DNA of 21,167 nt from JBGOUV01 sp041477815 (GTDB taxonomy: Bacteria > Acidobacteriota > Terriglobia > Bryobacterales > JACQDG01), in assembly GCA_041477815.1 (NCBI GenBank), contig JBGOUV010000068.1:1-21167 (forward strand). The letters are read 5' to 3'. The stretch's first letter is position 1; the number at the start of each line of letters is the position of its first letter. The position numbers and the translations under genes were made by a program. Shown here in pieces: positions 1 through 6,573 of the stretch. The notes beneath the pieces are model-generated. The model ran no database searches, was not told the origin of the DNA, and worked only from the letters and a program-made list of their open reading frames with translations.

Positions 1-794
1 CCGATGCGCAGGGGGTCCACCTCCGGGCGGCTCAGCAGATAATCGAGCGAGCGGCGGTCGTCCCAGCACAGCATGCCGGGCCAGGTGGCTCCGGCGGCAA
101 AGATGGTCTTGGCGGTCAGGTGCTCATAGCGGGAGCAGAGGCCGTTGACGGCGTTGAGCCACTCCGGGGTTTGGGGGGTGAGGGAGCGCAGAGTCCTCAG
201 CCCTTCGCGCATGTCGGGGGGAGCGGTGGCCGGATCGATGTCCTCCACGCGCAGCCGCCGCTCGCCGAAATAGAAGGCGTCAATCACCAACACGACATAG
301 CCGCGGCGGGCCAGCACCTCGGCGTAGGGCCGGCCGTACGCCCCCTCCCGGAACTGGGTGACGGCAGCGGACTCGCCGGCCTCGCTGAGGACCTTCTCGT
401 GACCCCAGACATAGCGCCCGCTATGGCAGTGCATGGCCACTACGCCGGGGGCGCGTCCGCTGCGCCTCGCCGGTACGAGGAGCCGCGCCGGAAGGTCGTA
501 GAACGAGGTGGCGCGGAGACGAAGCCGCTCCACGGTAAATCCATCGCGGTCCTGGCGCTCCAGCACTGCGGCGGTGAGCGGCGCCGGCTTCGGGTCGTAG
601 CTCAAGTGACGGACGAATACCGGGCGGGCGGCGCGCTTCCAGGTCTCCAAAGACTTCCACTTGGCGTCGAGAAAGGAAAGGCGTGGGGAGTTCTCCGCGG
701 CGAGCCGGTCCAGCGGCTCATACAGGTTGGCCAGATCCTGGCCGGCAAGCGGCGCCAGGGCGGCGGGGGCGGCAAGAAACGTTCGGCGGGTCAT
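1..794 (-). CDS. Secreted alpha/beta hydrolase (acetyl-xylan-esterase / dienelactone-hydrolase-like), 3' end outside window
   Basis: This minus-strand reading frame starts at ATG 794 and stays open to the window edge, giving the first 264 residues. The N-terminus MTRRTFLAAPAALAPLAGQ is a Tat-type signal (RR-x-F-L, then a hydrophobic stretch), so the protein is probably exported. Residues around 118-124 (VVAMHCHSG) resemble the strand and oxyanion-hole loop of large alpha/beta hydrolases. About 45 residues later, RGYVVLVIDAFYFGER matches the 'G-Y-V-V-x-x-x-D' strand of the acetyl-xylan-esterase/Abhydrolase_7 type. The visible part ends at DPLRIG, just before the expected G-x-S-x-G nucleophile elbow, so catalytic residues cannot be checked. 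It diverges from egtD and shares its promoter palindrome. The start codon lies 8 nt from the -10 box and no strong Shine-Dalgarno sequence is present. The substrate is unknown. Confidence 0.8.
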   Translation of the reverse strand, partial: MTRRTFLAAPAALAPLAGQDLANLYEPLDRLAAENSPRLSFLDAKWKSLETWKRAARPVFVRHLSYDPKPAPLTAAVLERQDRDGFTVERLRLRATSFYDLPARLLVPARRSGRAPGVVAMHCHSGRYVWGHEKVLSEAGESAAVTQFREGAYGRPYAEVLARRGYVVLVIDAFYFGERRLRVEDIDPATAPPDMREGLRTLRSLTPQTPEWLNAVNGLCSRYEHLTAKTIFAAGATWPGMLCWDDRRSLDYLLSRPEVDPLRI

Positions 795-800
795 CGCGCC

Positions 801-812
801 CCATTATAATGG
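801..812. promoter_or_regulatory. Symmetric bidirectional -10 element between the hydrolase and egtD
   Basis: CCATTATAATGG is a perfect 12-bp palindrome, so it presents TATAAT on both strands (805-810 plus, 808-803 minus). Each flanking start codon begins after exactly 8 intervening bases (ATG 819 plus, ATG 794 minus). Transcription starts about 7 nt downstream of a -10 box would put the 5' ends at or next to both AUGs, implying leaderless or nearly leaderless mRNAs. No good -35 hexamer is visible on either side. Promoter activity is inferred from sequence only. Confidence 0.6.
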
Positions 813-818
813 GTGATA

Positions 819-1757
819 ATGTCGCCATTCGCGCGGGACGTGCGGGAGGGGCTGACCCGCCACGGGCAGCGTACCGTGCCGTCCATGTATCTGTACGACG
901 AGCTGGGGACGGCGCTGTTCGAGGCCATCACCCTGCTGCCCGAGTACGGGCTCACCCGGGCCGACGAGCGCCTTTTGCAGCGCCACGCCGGCGCCCTCCT
1001 GGACGAGCTGCCTGGGTCGCTCCTGGTAGCCGAGCTGGGCAGCGGCACCGGCCGCAAAACGCGCTGGATCCTGGAGGCCCTGGCCCGCCGCGAGCCGGTC
1101 CTGTATTACCCTATCGACATCTCGCCGCTGGCTCTGGCCCGCTGCCGGCAGGAGCTGGCCGGGCTGGGCGCCGTCAGCATAGTGGGTCTGGAGCATTCTT
1201 ATGTCGAAGGAGTGGGTGAGGCGATGGCCCGCCGGCGGGAGGGGCAGCGCGTCCTGCTCCTGTTCCTGGGGAGCACCATCGGAAATTTCGAGCGTCCGGC
1301 GGCGGTGGCCTTCCTGCGCGAGATCCGGGCCTGCCTGGCCTCCGGTGACGCGCTGCTGCTGGGAACCGACCTGGTGAAGCCCTGGGACGTGATGCTCGCC
1401 GCCTACGACGATCCCACCGGCGTCACCGCGGCGTTCAACCGGAACCTGCTGGCGCGGATGAACCGGGAGTTGGGCGCGGACTTCGACCTGCGCTGCTGGG
1501 ACCACGAAGCCCGCTGGAACGCCGTCGACCGCCGGATCGAAATGCACCTGCGGTCGCGAGTTCGTCAAACCGTGGCCATCCCCGCGGCCGAAGTGAGCTG
1601 CGACTTCGCTGCCGGCGAGACCATCTGGACCGAGGCCTGCCACAAGTTCGACCTCGCGGAGGTGGCCGGCCTGGCCGAGCGGGCGGGGTTCATCAACAAG
1701 GTGCAGTGGGTGGACGCCGAGTGGCCCTTTGCCGAGAGCCTCTGGGTGGCCCCATGA
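819..1757 (+). CDS. egtD: L-histidine N-alpha-methyltransferase EgtD
   Basis: EgtD uses three S-adenosylmethionine molecules to turn L-histidine into hercynine, the first step of ergothioneine synthesis, in the cytoplasm. The 312-residue product fits the family length. Landmarks (ATG 819 = residue 1) are LYDELG and LPEY near 26-43, the SAM-binding ELGSGTG at 72-78, FLGSTIGN ending at N156, LLLGTDLVK at 179-187, AYDDP with Y196, FNRN, and RIEMHLR with M242. The stretch WTEACHKF contains E272. Asn156, Tyr196, Met242 and Glu272 correspond to residues that bind histidine in mycobacterial EgtD. The Ser two residues after that Glu is Cys274 here. A GTG at 813 in the same frame is an alternative start; ATG 819 is preferred because it sits 8 nt after the -10 box. 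The stop overlaps the next gene (ATGA). Confidence 0.93.
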   Translation: MSPFARDVREGLTRHGQRTVPSMYLYDELGTALFEAITLLPEYGLTRADERLLQRHAGALLDELPGSLLVAELGSGTGRKTRWILEALARREPVLYYPIDISPLALARCRQELAGLGAVSIVGLEHSYVEGVGEAMARRREGQRVLLLFLGSTIGNFERPAAVAFLREIRACLASGDALLLGTDLVKPWDVMLAAYDDPTGVTAAFNRNLLARMNRELGADFDLRCWDHEARWNAVDRRIEMHLRSRVRQTVAIPAAEVSCDFAAGETIWTEACHKFDLAEVAGLAERAGFINKVQWVDAEWPFAESLWVAP

Positions 1758-2482
1758 GCGCCATCGTCGCCTTTCGGGAGGTCGGCTACACGGTGGGCGG
1801 CCGCTGCATCCTGCGGGGCTTGAACCTGGAGGTAGAACGAGGTGAGACCCTGGTCTTGCTGGGACGCAGCGGCTCCGGGAAAACCACGGCCCTCAAGATG
1901 GTGAACGGGCTGCTGCAGCCGGGCGCGGGCACGGTATGGGTGGACGGCCAGGAAACCACCGCCTGGGACCTGATCCGCCTGCGGCGCCGCATCGGGTACG
2001 TGATCCAGGACGTGGGCCTGTTTCCGCATTTTACGGTGGCCCGCAACGTGGGGCTGGTGCCGAGCCTGGAGTCGTGGCCCGAGGAGAAGGTTCGGGCGCG
2101 GGTGGAGGAGTTGTTGCAGCAGGTGGGTCTGGACCCGCGGGAGTTCGCGTCGCGCTACCCTCGAGCGTTGTCCGGAGGCCAGCGCCAGCGCGTGGGAGTA
2201 GCGCGGGCCCTGGCCGCGGATCCGCCGCTGCTGCTGTTCGACGAGCCTTTCGGCGCCCTGGACCCGGTAACTCGCGTGGAGATCCAGGCGCTGTTTGTCG
2301 AGCTGCGACGTACCCTGGGCAAGTCGGCGATCTTCGTGACCCACGACGTACACGAGGCCTTGCGGGTCTCGACCCGCATCGCTGTCCTGAAAGGCGGCGC
2401 CGTGGAAACCCTGACCACGCCGGCCGAGTTCCGGCAAGCGAAGGGGAAAGAAGTGGAGGCGTTCCTTGCCTGTCTGGACTGA
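1754..2482 (+). CDS. ABC transporter ATPase, Opu/EgtV type
   Basis: Cytoplasmic ATPase of an ABC importer of the osmoprotectant/quaternary-amine class. The 242-residue sequence has a Walker A GRSGSGKT (37-44), Q-loop glutamine in VIQDVGLFPH (85), signature LSGGQRQRVG (139-148), Walker B LLLFDEP (159-165), D-loop GALD and the switch histidine in THDVHEA (197). All catalytic elements are intact. There is no C-terminal CBS pair of the kind found in OpuCA-type osmoregulated ATPases. ATG 1754 is preferred over an in-frame upstream start at 1706, because alignment with the family begins here and the ATGA overlap with egtD indicates translational coupling. Homologues are usually annotated as choline/glycine-betaine ATPases. 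EgtV, the ATPase of the described ergothioneine importer EgtUV, belongs to the same group, and the egtD context favours an ergothioneine-related substrate. That substrate is inference. Confidence 0.9.
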   Translation: MSAIVAFREVGYTVGGRCILRGLNLEVERGETLVLLGRSGSGKTTALKMVNGLLQPGAGTVWVDGQETTAWDLIRLRRRIGYVIQDVGLFPHFTVARNVGLVPSLESWPEEKVRARVEELLQQVGLDPREFASRYPRALSGGQRQRVGVARALAADPPLLLFDEPFGALDPVTRVEIQALFVELRRTLGKSAIFVTHDVHEALRVSTRIAVLKGGAVETLTTPAEFRQAKGKEVEAFLACLD

Positions 2483-3077
2483 GGTTCTGAGCCTGACGTG
2501 GGAGCATCTGGGGCTGGTCGCCATCGCCATGGCGGTAGCGATCGCGGTCGCCATACCGGCCGGAATCGCCTTGGCCCACCGGGCTCGAGCCGAGCGGTGG
2601 GCCCTGGGGTTTGCGGGGATACTGCAAACCGTTCCCAGCCTGGCCCTGTTCGGGTTCCTGATCCCGATACCAATGATAGGCGGGATCGGCAAGCGCACGG
2701 CGGTAGTGGCGCTGGTGCTGTACGCCCTGCTGCCGATCCTGCGGAATACGGTGGCCGGAATCCAGGGCGTGGACCGGGCGGTGCGCGAGTCGGCCATCGC
2801 CATGGGCATGACCGCGGGGCAGTTGCTCCGCCAGGTGGAGTTGCCGCTGGCCGCGCGGACGATCCTGGCCGGCGTTCGCATCGCCACCGTGACCACCATT
2901 GGGACGGCCACCATCGCCGCCGCCATCGGGGGCGGCGGTCTGGGGGTATTCATCTTCCGGGGCGTGGCTTCGGTCGACTCGCAACAGATTCTGGCCGGCG
3001 CCGTGCCGGCGGCGGCGATGGCCTTGGCCGCGGATGGAGTGTTGGGATGGATCGAGCGAAAATTCTCACCGGCCTGA
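2466..3077 (+). CDS. ABC transporter permease, ProW/OpuCB/EgtU-permease type
   Basis: Inner-membrane permease of the same transporter. The 203 residues hold about five hydrophobic segments (roughly 17-37, 48-70, 78-98, 133-160, 176-194). The EAA coupling loop RESAIAMGMTAGQLLRQVELP (about 107-127) would contact the ATPase. The IGTATIAAAIGGGGLG stretch near 145-160 is characteristic of betaine/choline permeases. The start is TTG 2466, overlapping the ATPase gene by 17 bp; the next in-frame Met (2529) would remove part of the first membrane segment. Its end overlaps the lipoprotein gene by 31 bp. In described EgtU proteins the permease is fused to the binding domain, whereas here they are separate genes. 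Confidence 0.9.
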   Translation: MPVWTEVLSLTWEHLGLVAIAMAVAIAVAIPAGIALAHRARAERWALGFAGILQTVPSLALFGFLIPIPMIGGIGKRTAVVALVLYALLPILRNTVAGIQGVDRAVRESAIAMGMTAGQLLRQVELPLAARTILAGVRIATVTTIGTATIAAAIGGGGLGVFIFRGVASVDSQQILAGAVPAAAMALAADGVLGWIERKFSPA

Positions 3078-3916
3078 TCGCGCTGGCTCTCGCGGGCGGC
3101 TGTTCCCGGACGCGCCCGCTCACGGTCGGATCGAAGAACTTCACCGAGCAGGTGATCCTGGGCGAGATCGTCGCCCAACACCTGGAGCGGCGGCTGGGGC
3201 AGAAGGTCGACCGCAAGCTGAACCTGGGCGGGACGCTGCTGACTCACCAGGCCCTCACCAACGGCCAGATCGATCTCTACCCGGAATACACCGGGACTGC
3301 TCTGACCGCCATTCTGAAGCTGCCCCCTTCCTCGGACGCCGCCGCCGTCCTTGCCAAGGTGCGCGAAGAGTATCGTAACCGCTGGAGGATCGAGTGGCTG
3401 GACGCGCTGGGCTTCAACAATACCTTCGCCATGGCCATCCGGGGAGACCAGGCCCGCCGCGAGAACCTCGAGTCCCTGAGCGACGCGGCGCGACGTCCGC
3501 AGGGTTGGGTCTTAGGCATGGGCTACGAGTTCCAGCAGCGCCCCGACGGTCTCGCCGGGCTGCTCCAGACCTACAGCCTGAAGATGAGCCAGCAACCCAA
3601 GAGCATGGATCTGGGGCTGCTCTACAAGGCCATCGAACAGGGCCAGGTGGACCTGATCTCGGCCAACGCCACCGACGGGATGCTATCGGTGATGGATCTG
3701 AAGGTTCTGCGCGACGACAAGGGCTACTTCCCCCCCTACCAGGCGGCGGTGCTGGTGCGAACCGAGTCGCTCGAGCGCCATGCGGGCCTGCGTGCGGCCC
3801 TGGAGGAGCTGTCCGGCAAGCTGCCGGACCAGACCATGCAGAAGCTGAACTACGAAGTGGACGGGAAGAAGCGGCAGGTGGCGGAAGTCGCCCGGGAGTT
3901 CCTGGCGCGGCCCTAG
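3047..3916 (+). CDS. Substrate-binding lipoprotein, OpuAC/OsmF/EgtU-SBD type
   Basis: Periplasmic solute-binding protein that would deliver ligand to the permease. The N-terminus MDRAKILTGLIALALAGGCS is a lipoprotein signal with Cys19 as the probable acylation site. The mature protein (289 residues in all) opens with LTVGSKNFTEQVILGEIVAQ, the hallmark of the quaternary-amine-binding family. It continues with GQIDLYPEYTGT (74-84), ANATDGMLSVMDLKVLRDDKGYFPPYQ (206-231; split motif ATDG and FPPY), and a helical end. ATG 3047 lies 31 bp inside the permease gene, so expression is coupled. The family binds choline, glycine betaine and similar compounds, and the binding domain of the ergothioneine transporter EgtU is a relative. 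Adjacent egtD makes ergothioneine or hercynine (both trimethylammonium betaines of histidine) the likeliest ligand. Its stop shares the CTAG tetranucleotide with the stop of the convergent gene. Confidence 0.9.
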   Translation: MDRAKILTGLIALALAGGCSRTRPLTVGSKNFTEQVILGEIVAQHLERRLGQKVDRKLNLGGTLLTHQALTNGQIDLYPEYTGTALTAILKLPPSSDAAAVLAKVREEYRNRWRIEWLDALGFNNTFAMAIRGDQARRENLESLSDAARRPQGWVLGMGYEFQQRPDGLAGLLQTYSLKMSQQPKSMDLGLLYKAIEQGQVDLISANATDGMLSVMDLKVLRDDKGYFPPYQAAVLVRTESLERHAGLRAALEELSGKLPDQTMQKLNYEVDGKKRQVAEVAREFLARP

Positions 3917-4179
3917 GCGCGCCGCCGCCCGTTGGTGCGCTTGCCCAGCGAGATGTCGATCAAACGATCGAGTTTCCGGTCGAGGCCCTCAAACCTGCGG
4001 TCATGTTCTTCCAGCTTCTCTTGCTGGCGGACCAGCATCTTCATGCCGGCCTTGACCAGTTTGAGCACAGCAGCGATCTGGCGATCGGTTTTCTCCTGGT
4101 GACGATCGGTCTTTTCCTGGTGCAGCGCGGTCTCGGCCTGACGGTCCAGGATGAACTGCATGGTCCGCTCTATGTTCAT
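3913..4179 (-). CDS. Small coiled-coil protein of unknown function
   Basis: An 88-residue, highly charged protein predicted to be almost entirely helical. It begins MNIERTMQFILDRQAE and has heptad-like spacing through to about residue 75 (RRFEGLDRKLDRLIDIS). A seven-residue unit HQEKTDR occurs twice in tandem near residues 19-32. The matching DNA is two near-identical 21-bp units (4081-4101 and 4102-4122) followed by a diverged third, so the coiled coil has grown by in-frame duplication. There is no signal peptide or membrane segment. Small coiled-coil proteins starting with similar sequences are, to my knowledge, common in acidobacterial genomes, but I know of no assigned function. It converges on the transporter operon and its stop overlaps the end of that operon by 4 bp. 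Confidence 0.6.
   Translation of the reverse strand: MNIERTMQFILDRQAETALHQEKTDRHQEKTDRQIAAVLKLVKAGMKMLVRQQEKLEEHDRRFEGLDRKLDRLIDISLGKRTNGRRRA
4081..4143. repeat. 21-bp tandem repeat inside the coiled-coil gene
   Basis: Two closely matching 21-bp units (4081-4101 and 4102-4122, both containing CGATCGGT and ending CCTGGTG) are followed by a more diverged third (4123-4143). On the minus strand they encode the repeated heptad HQEKTDR. The repeat is in frame and would change coiled-coil length without shifting the reading frame. Confidence 0.65.
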
Positions 4180-4257
4180 AACCCAGGCTCAGCATATCAT
4201 GGGGACGTACGGCGGCGCCGGTGGTGGCCCCTGTATGGAACCGCCGGAAGTGAGATC

Positions 4258-4546
4258 CCATTTCAACTCTGGAAGATGCCGGCACGGGTAAGGTTCTGCT
4301 GAAGATTCCCTGGACTGACTCGGGCGCCTTGCCCTGTCTGGAGCCCCGATGGCCGCAACTTCACCGCCACGCGCGCCGACACCTACCTCACCCACTCTAT
4401 TTGGATCTTCGACGCCGCCACCGGCCAAGGCCGGCTCGCGCCGCTTCCACCTGCTATTTCGGCCGGCTTGGACCAAGGACGGCAATCACCGAGTGGTCAA
4501 CCGCGCCGAGAACGGGTCACACACCGTCCTGCTGGAAAACTTCTGA
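4258..4546 (+). pseudogene. Decayed C-terminal remnant of a TolB/WD40-like beta-propeller protein
   Basis: Recognisable propeller protein appears here in fragments spread over all three forward frames. The pieces are FQLWKMPA (from 4261, frame 1), GKVLLKIPWTDSG (from 4287, frame 3), WSPDGRNFTATRADTY and then SIWIFDAATGQGRLA (from 4339, frame 1), and RPAWTKDGNH and NRAENGSHTVLLENF (frame 2) ending in TGA at 4544-4546. The order and content (W-S-P-D-G, then S-I-W-I-F-D-A-A-T-G, then W-T-K-D-G) fit the end of a PD40/TolB-type propeller broken by at least two frameshifts, with its 5' part missing. No start codon or promoter is associated. The stretch 4180-4257 holds no gene that I can support. 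Confidence 0.6.
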
Positions 4547-5803
4547 CTACGCCTGGGCGGCCGCAGCCCGCAACGGCAACCGCCGTACCGCCAGAGACTC
4601 CACCAGCCGCTCATGCACCGCTTCGTCCAGCAAGTATCCTCCCTCCTGCTGGACCGCCAGCCGCTTCGCCGCCAGCAACAGGCAAAACTGCCTCTCACCC
4701 GCACTGAGCTCCGCTTCGGCCACCCGGGCCATGCCCTGCGGACTCGCGGTCAGCTTGCGCAGGAAGTTGCGGGCCAGCACCTGCTCGTCGACCCCATCGA
4801 GCGCCGCCGCGGCCGCCAGCCACCGCTGTTCGGGACTGCCAAAGAAGTAGGGACCCGAGGCGTAGGCGAGCAGGAACACCACCACGTCGATGAACGCGGC
4901 CAGGGCCAGCGAGAAGACCTGGCGTCCGCTGGGATTGGCGAATAGCTCCTGGAACGCGACCATCAGGTCCTCCTGCCCGGAGACGGTGTGATCGACGAAA
5001 TCGCTGTAGGCGGGGACCGGCGGGCGCTCGAACCGCCCGGCGTGCAGGCTCCGTTCAACTTCGCCCCAGGGAACGCCATCGAAGACCTGCCGAAAGGCCC
5101 GGAGCTGTTTCTCGGTCGGGTCGAGCGGCTTCAGCTGGGACCTGAAATCGGCCAGCGCCGCTTGGGTGGCCTGCATGTCGGTCACAGACTGCCGGGCGAG
5201 CTTGGCGTAGCGATCGAAGGCGGTATAGCGCAGTCCCTCCCCGGACCCCTCGCGGTAGGCCGAGCTGTAGGTTTGTGCCTCGCGGGCCACCGCGTCGCGG
5301 ACCCCGGCCAGGTACGGATCGGCATCCTGGGCTCGGGAGATGTAGCCGTGGGTCTTCTCGGCGGCGGTCATCTCGTCGAGGGCCAGCACGTGCTTGCGTC
5401 CCTCGGCGACGGCCGCGGCGAGCAGTTCCTGGGTTCGGCCCCCGGCGTCGTTCAGGGAATCGTAGAGCCGCCGTGACACCGCGGCCGGCCGTTCCCGCGC
5501 CGAGAACCACGTATACAGGCTCACGTACGAGAACCCGATCGAAACCAGCCCGGTGATGACATAGACGACCACCAGTAGCCCGCGCTTGGCCCTGGTGAAC
5601 CCGATCAGCCAGGCCACCAGCACCAGCGCCGTCTGGATCCCCAGCGACGCCAGCGCGGCGAACCACGCGGACAGGTAGAGGGCCATGCCCTGCCAGGTCG
5701 TGTACCAGGAGACGACCGAAAGCAGAACGGAGGCCACGAAGAGCCCGGCGACCAGGGGTCGCCCGGCGCCCTGCGGGGTGTGGAGGGAAGACACCTCTAG
5801 CAT
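4547..5803 (-). CDS. Polytopic membrane protein of unknown function
   Basis: I do not recognise the family of this 418-residue protein. It has three hydrophobic segments near the N-terminus (about 17-35, 43-70, 74-98). A long helical, charged and probably soluble region follows (about 100-295, including a tyrosine-rich part near 180-200). A fourth membrane segment (about 297-317, SLALAAFIDVVVFLLAYASG) precedes a roughly 100-residue C-terminal domain rich in Ala, Leu and Glu. With four membrane segments, the two ends and the central domain could lie on the same or opposite faces; topology is not decided here. The start at 5803 is supported by AAGGAG seven bases upstream on the minus strand. 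The gene ends one base beyond the stop of the propeller remnant. It has no same-strand partner nearby, so it is probably transcribed alone. Confidence 0.8.
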   Translation of the reverse strand: MLEVSSLHTPQGAGRPLVAGLFVASVLLSVVSWYTTWQGMALYLSAWFAALASLGIQTALVLVAWLIGFTRAKRGLLVVVYVITGLVSIGFSYVSLYTWFSARERPAAVSRRLYDSLNDAGGRTQELLAAAVAEGRKHVLALDEMTAAEKTHGYISRAQDADPYLAGVRDAVAREAQTYSSAYREGSGEGLRYTAFDRYAKLARQSVTDMQATQAALADFRSQLKPLDPTEKQLRAFRQVFDGVPWGEVERSLHAGRFERPPVPAYSDFVDHTVSGQEDLMVAFQELFANPSGRQVFSLALAAFIDVVVFLLAYASGPYFFGSPEQRWLAAAAALDGVDEQVLARNFLRKLTASPQGMARVAEAELSAGERQFCLLLAAKRLAVQQEGGYLLDEAVHERLVESLAVRRLPLRAAAAQA

Positions 5804-5851
5804 GAAGTTCTCCTTGTCAGAGGGAAACGTAAACTGGTGCGAGAAGGTTCC

Positions 5852-5881
5852 TTGACATTTTTAAGGACTGCCTCATACATT
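5852..5881 (+). promoter_or_regulatory. vapBC promoter
   Basis: A consensus -35 TTGACA (5852-5857) is followed after 18 bases by a -10-like TACATT (5876-5881). The predicted transcription start falls within a few bases of the vapB ATG at 5889. There is no Shine-Dalgarno sequence at proper distance (AAGGAC at 5863 is about 20 bases away), so the transcript is likely leaderless. Confidence 0.6.
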
Positions 5882-5892
5882 TTGATGTATGA
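5873..5892. promoter_or_regulatory. Palindromic operator over the vapB start codon
   Basis: TCATACAT (5873-5880), spacer TTTG, and ATGTATGA (5885-5892) form perfect 8-bp inverted arms. They cover the -10 box, the likely transcription start and the vapB start codon. Ribbon-helix-helix antitoxins such as VapB bind palindromes in their own promoters, so this is the natural candidate for the autoregulatory site. Binding is inferred. Confidence 0.6.
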
Positions 5893-6122
5893 AGCGCACC
5901 ACTATCGCGCTGGAGGACGGCCTCCTGCGCCAACTGAAGATGCGGGCGGAGGAGGAGGGCAGGAGCCTGCAGGATCTGGTCGGGGATCTGCTCAAGCATG
6001 GTCTGGCGGAGCCCCAGAAGAAACCGTACCGTCTGCGCCTGGCGTGCTGGGAAGCGCGGGAGCAGCCGGGAGGCGACATTCTGGATCGGAACAAGCTGTA
6101 CGACCTGTTGGACGGCCTGTGA
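5889..6122 (+). CDS. vapB: VapB-type ribbon-helix-helix antitoxin
   Basis: This 77-residue protein opens with MKRTTIALEDGLLRQLKMRAEEEGRSLQDLVGDLL (seen as a beta strand followed by two helices). That is the ribbon-helix-helix DNA-binding fold of type II antitoxins. The C-terminal part (about 45-77, PYRLRLACWEARE to KLYDLLDGL) is the variable toxin-binding tail. VapB neutralises the VapC PIN-domain ribonuclease and represses its own operon, and the palindrome overlapping its start codon fits that role. The stop is one base before the vapC ATG, typical of a coupled toxin-antitoxin pair. ATG 5889 is chosen because the family begins here; an ATG at 5885 is in another frame. Confidence 0.85.
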   Translation: MKRTTIALEDGLLRQLKMRAEEEGRSLQDLVGDLLKHGLAEPQKKPYRLRLACWEAREQPGGDILDRNKLYDLLDGL

Positions 6123-6123
6123 C

Positions 6124-6561
6124 ATGCGAGCGGTGGACACCAATGTGCTGGCGTATGCGGAAATCAGCGCCAGTCCGCGTCATGAGCAGGCCAAGCAGGT
6201 GCTCGAGGAGTTGGCCGAGGGTCGGCAGCCCTGGGCCCTTCCGTGACCGTGCGTGTATGAATTCCTGCGGGTAGTCACGCACCCGGGAATCTACCACCCG
6301 CCGGTCCCCCTGAACGTTGCTCTCGGGGACCTGGAGGCGATCCTGGCGTCCCCGTCCCTGGTGATGCTCGGCGAAACAGCACGGCATGCGGGGGTGATGG
6401 AGCGGGTCCTGCGGGCAGCGAGGGCCACCGGGAACCTGCTCTACGATGCGCACATCGCCGCGCTCTGCATCGAATACGGGGTGAAAGAGCTGATCACCGG
6501 CGACCGCGATTTCACCCGGTTCCGGGATCTTCGCATCGTCGACCCGTTCCGCGAGTCGTAG
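6124..6561 (+). pseudogene. vapC: VapC PIN-domain toxin interrupted by one in-frame TGA
   Basis: VapC toxins are Mg-dependent ribonucleases of the PIN family. From ATG 6124 the frame reads MRAVDTNVLAYAE and continues to PWALP, then meets TGA at 6244-6246 (codon 41). The same frame resumes at once with PCVYEFLRVVTHPG and runs to a natural stop at 6561, for 145 codons in all. In relatives this junction reads P-W-P-x-x-x-E-F, so TGA most simply replaces TGG (Trp). All four acidic PIN positions remain: Asp5, Glu46, Asp108 (LLYDAHIA) and Asp127 (TGDRDF). A GTG at 6253 could restart translation but would lack Asp5. Either the toxin is freshly inactivated by one base change, or this base is a sequencing error. 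The antitoxin upstream is intact. Confidence 0.85.
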
Positions 6562-6573
6562 TCCGGCGCCTTC

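Noticed and set aside
1565..3247. 560-codon minus-strand open frame opposite the transporter genes
   Set aside because: Low-complexity Arg/Ala/Pro-rich translation with no family resemblance; the plus strand carries three clear ABC-transporter genes. It is an antisense artefact of high GC.
819..3916. Complete ergothioneine pathway cluster
   Set aside because: Only EgtD is present; no EgtB sulfoxide synthase, EgtC amidase or EgtE lyase can be found in the window.
4081..4143. Short direct repeats as a CRISPR array
   Set aside because: The 21-bp units abut with no spacers and are in frame with a coiled-coil protein; no cas genes are present.
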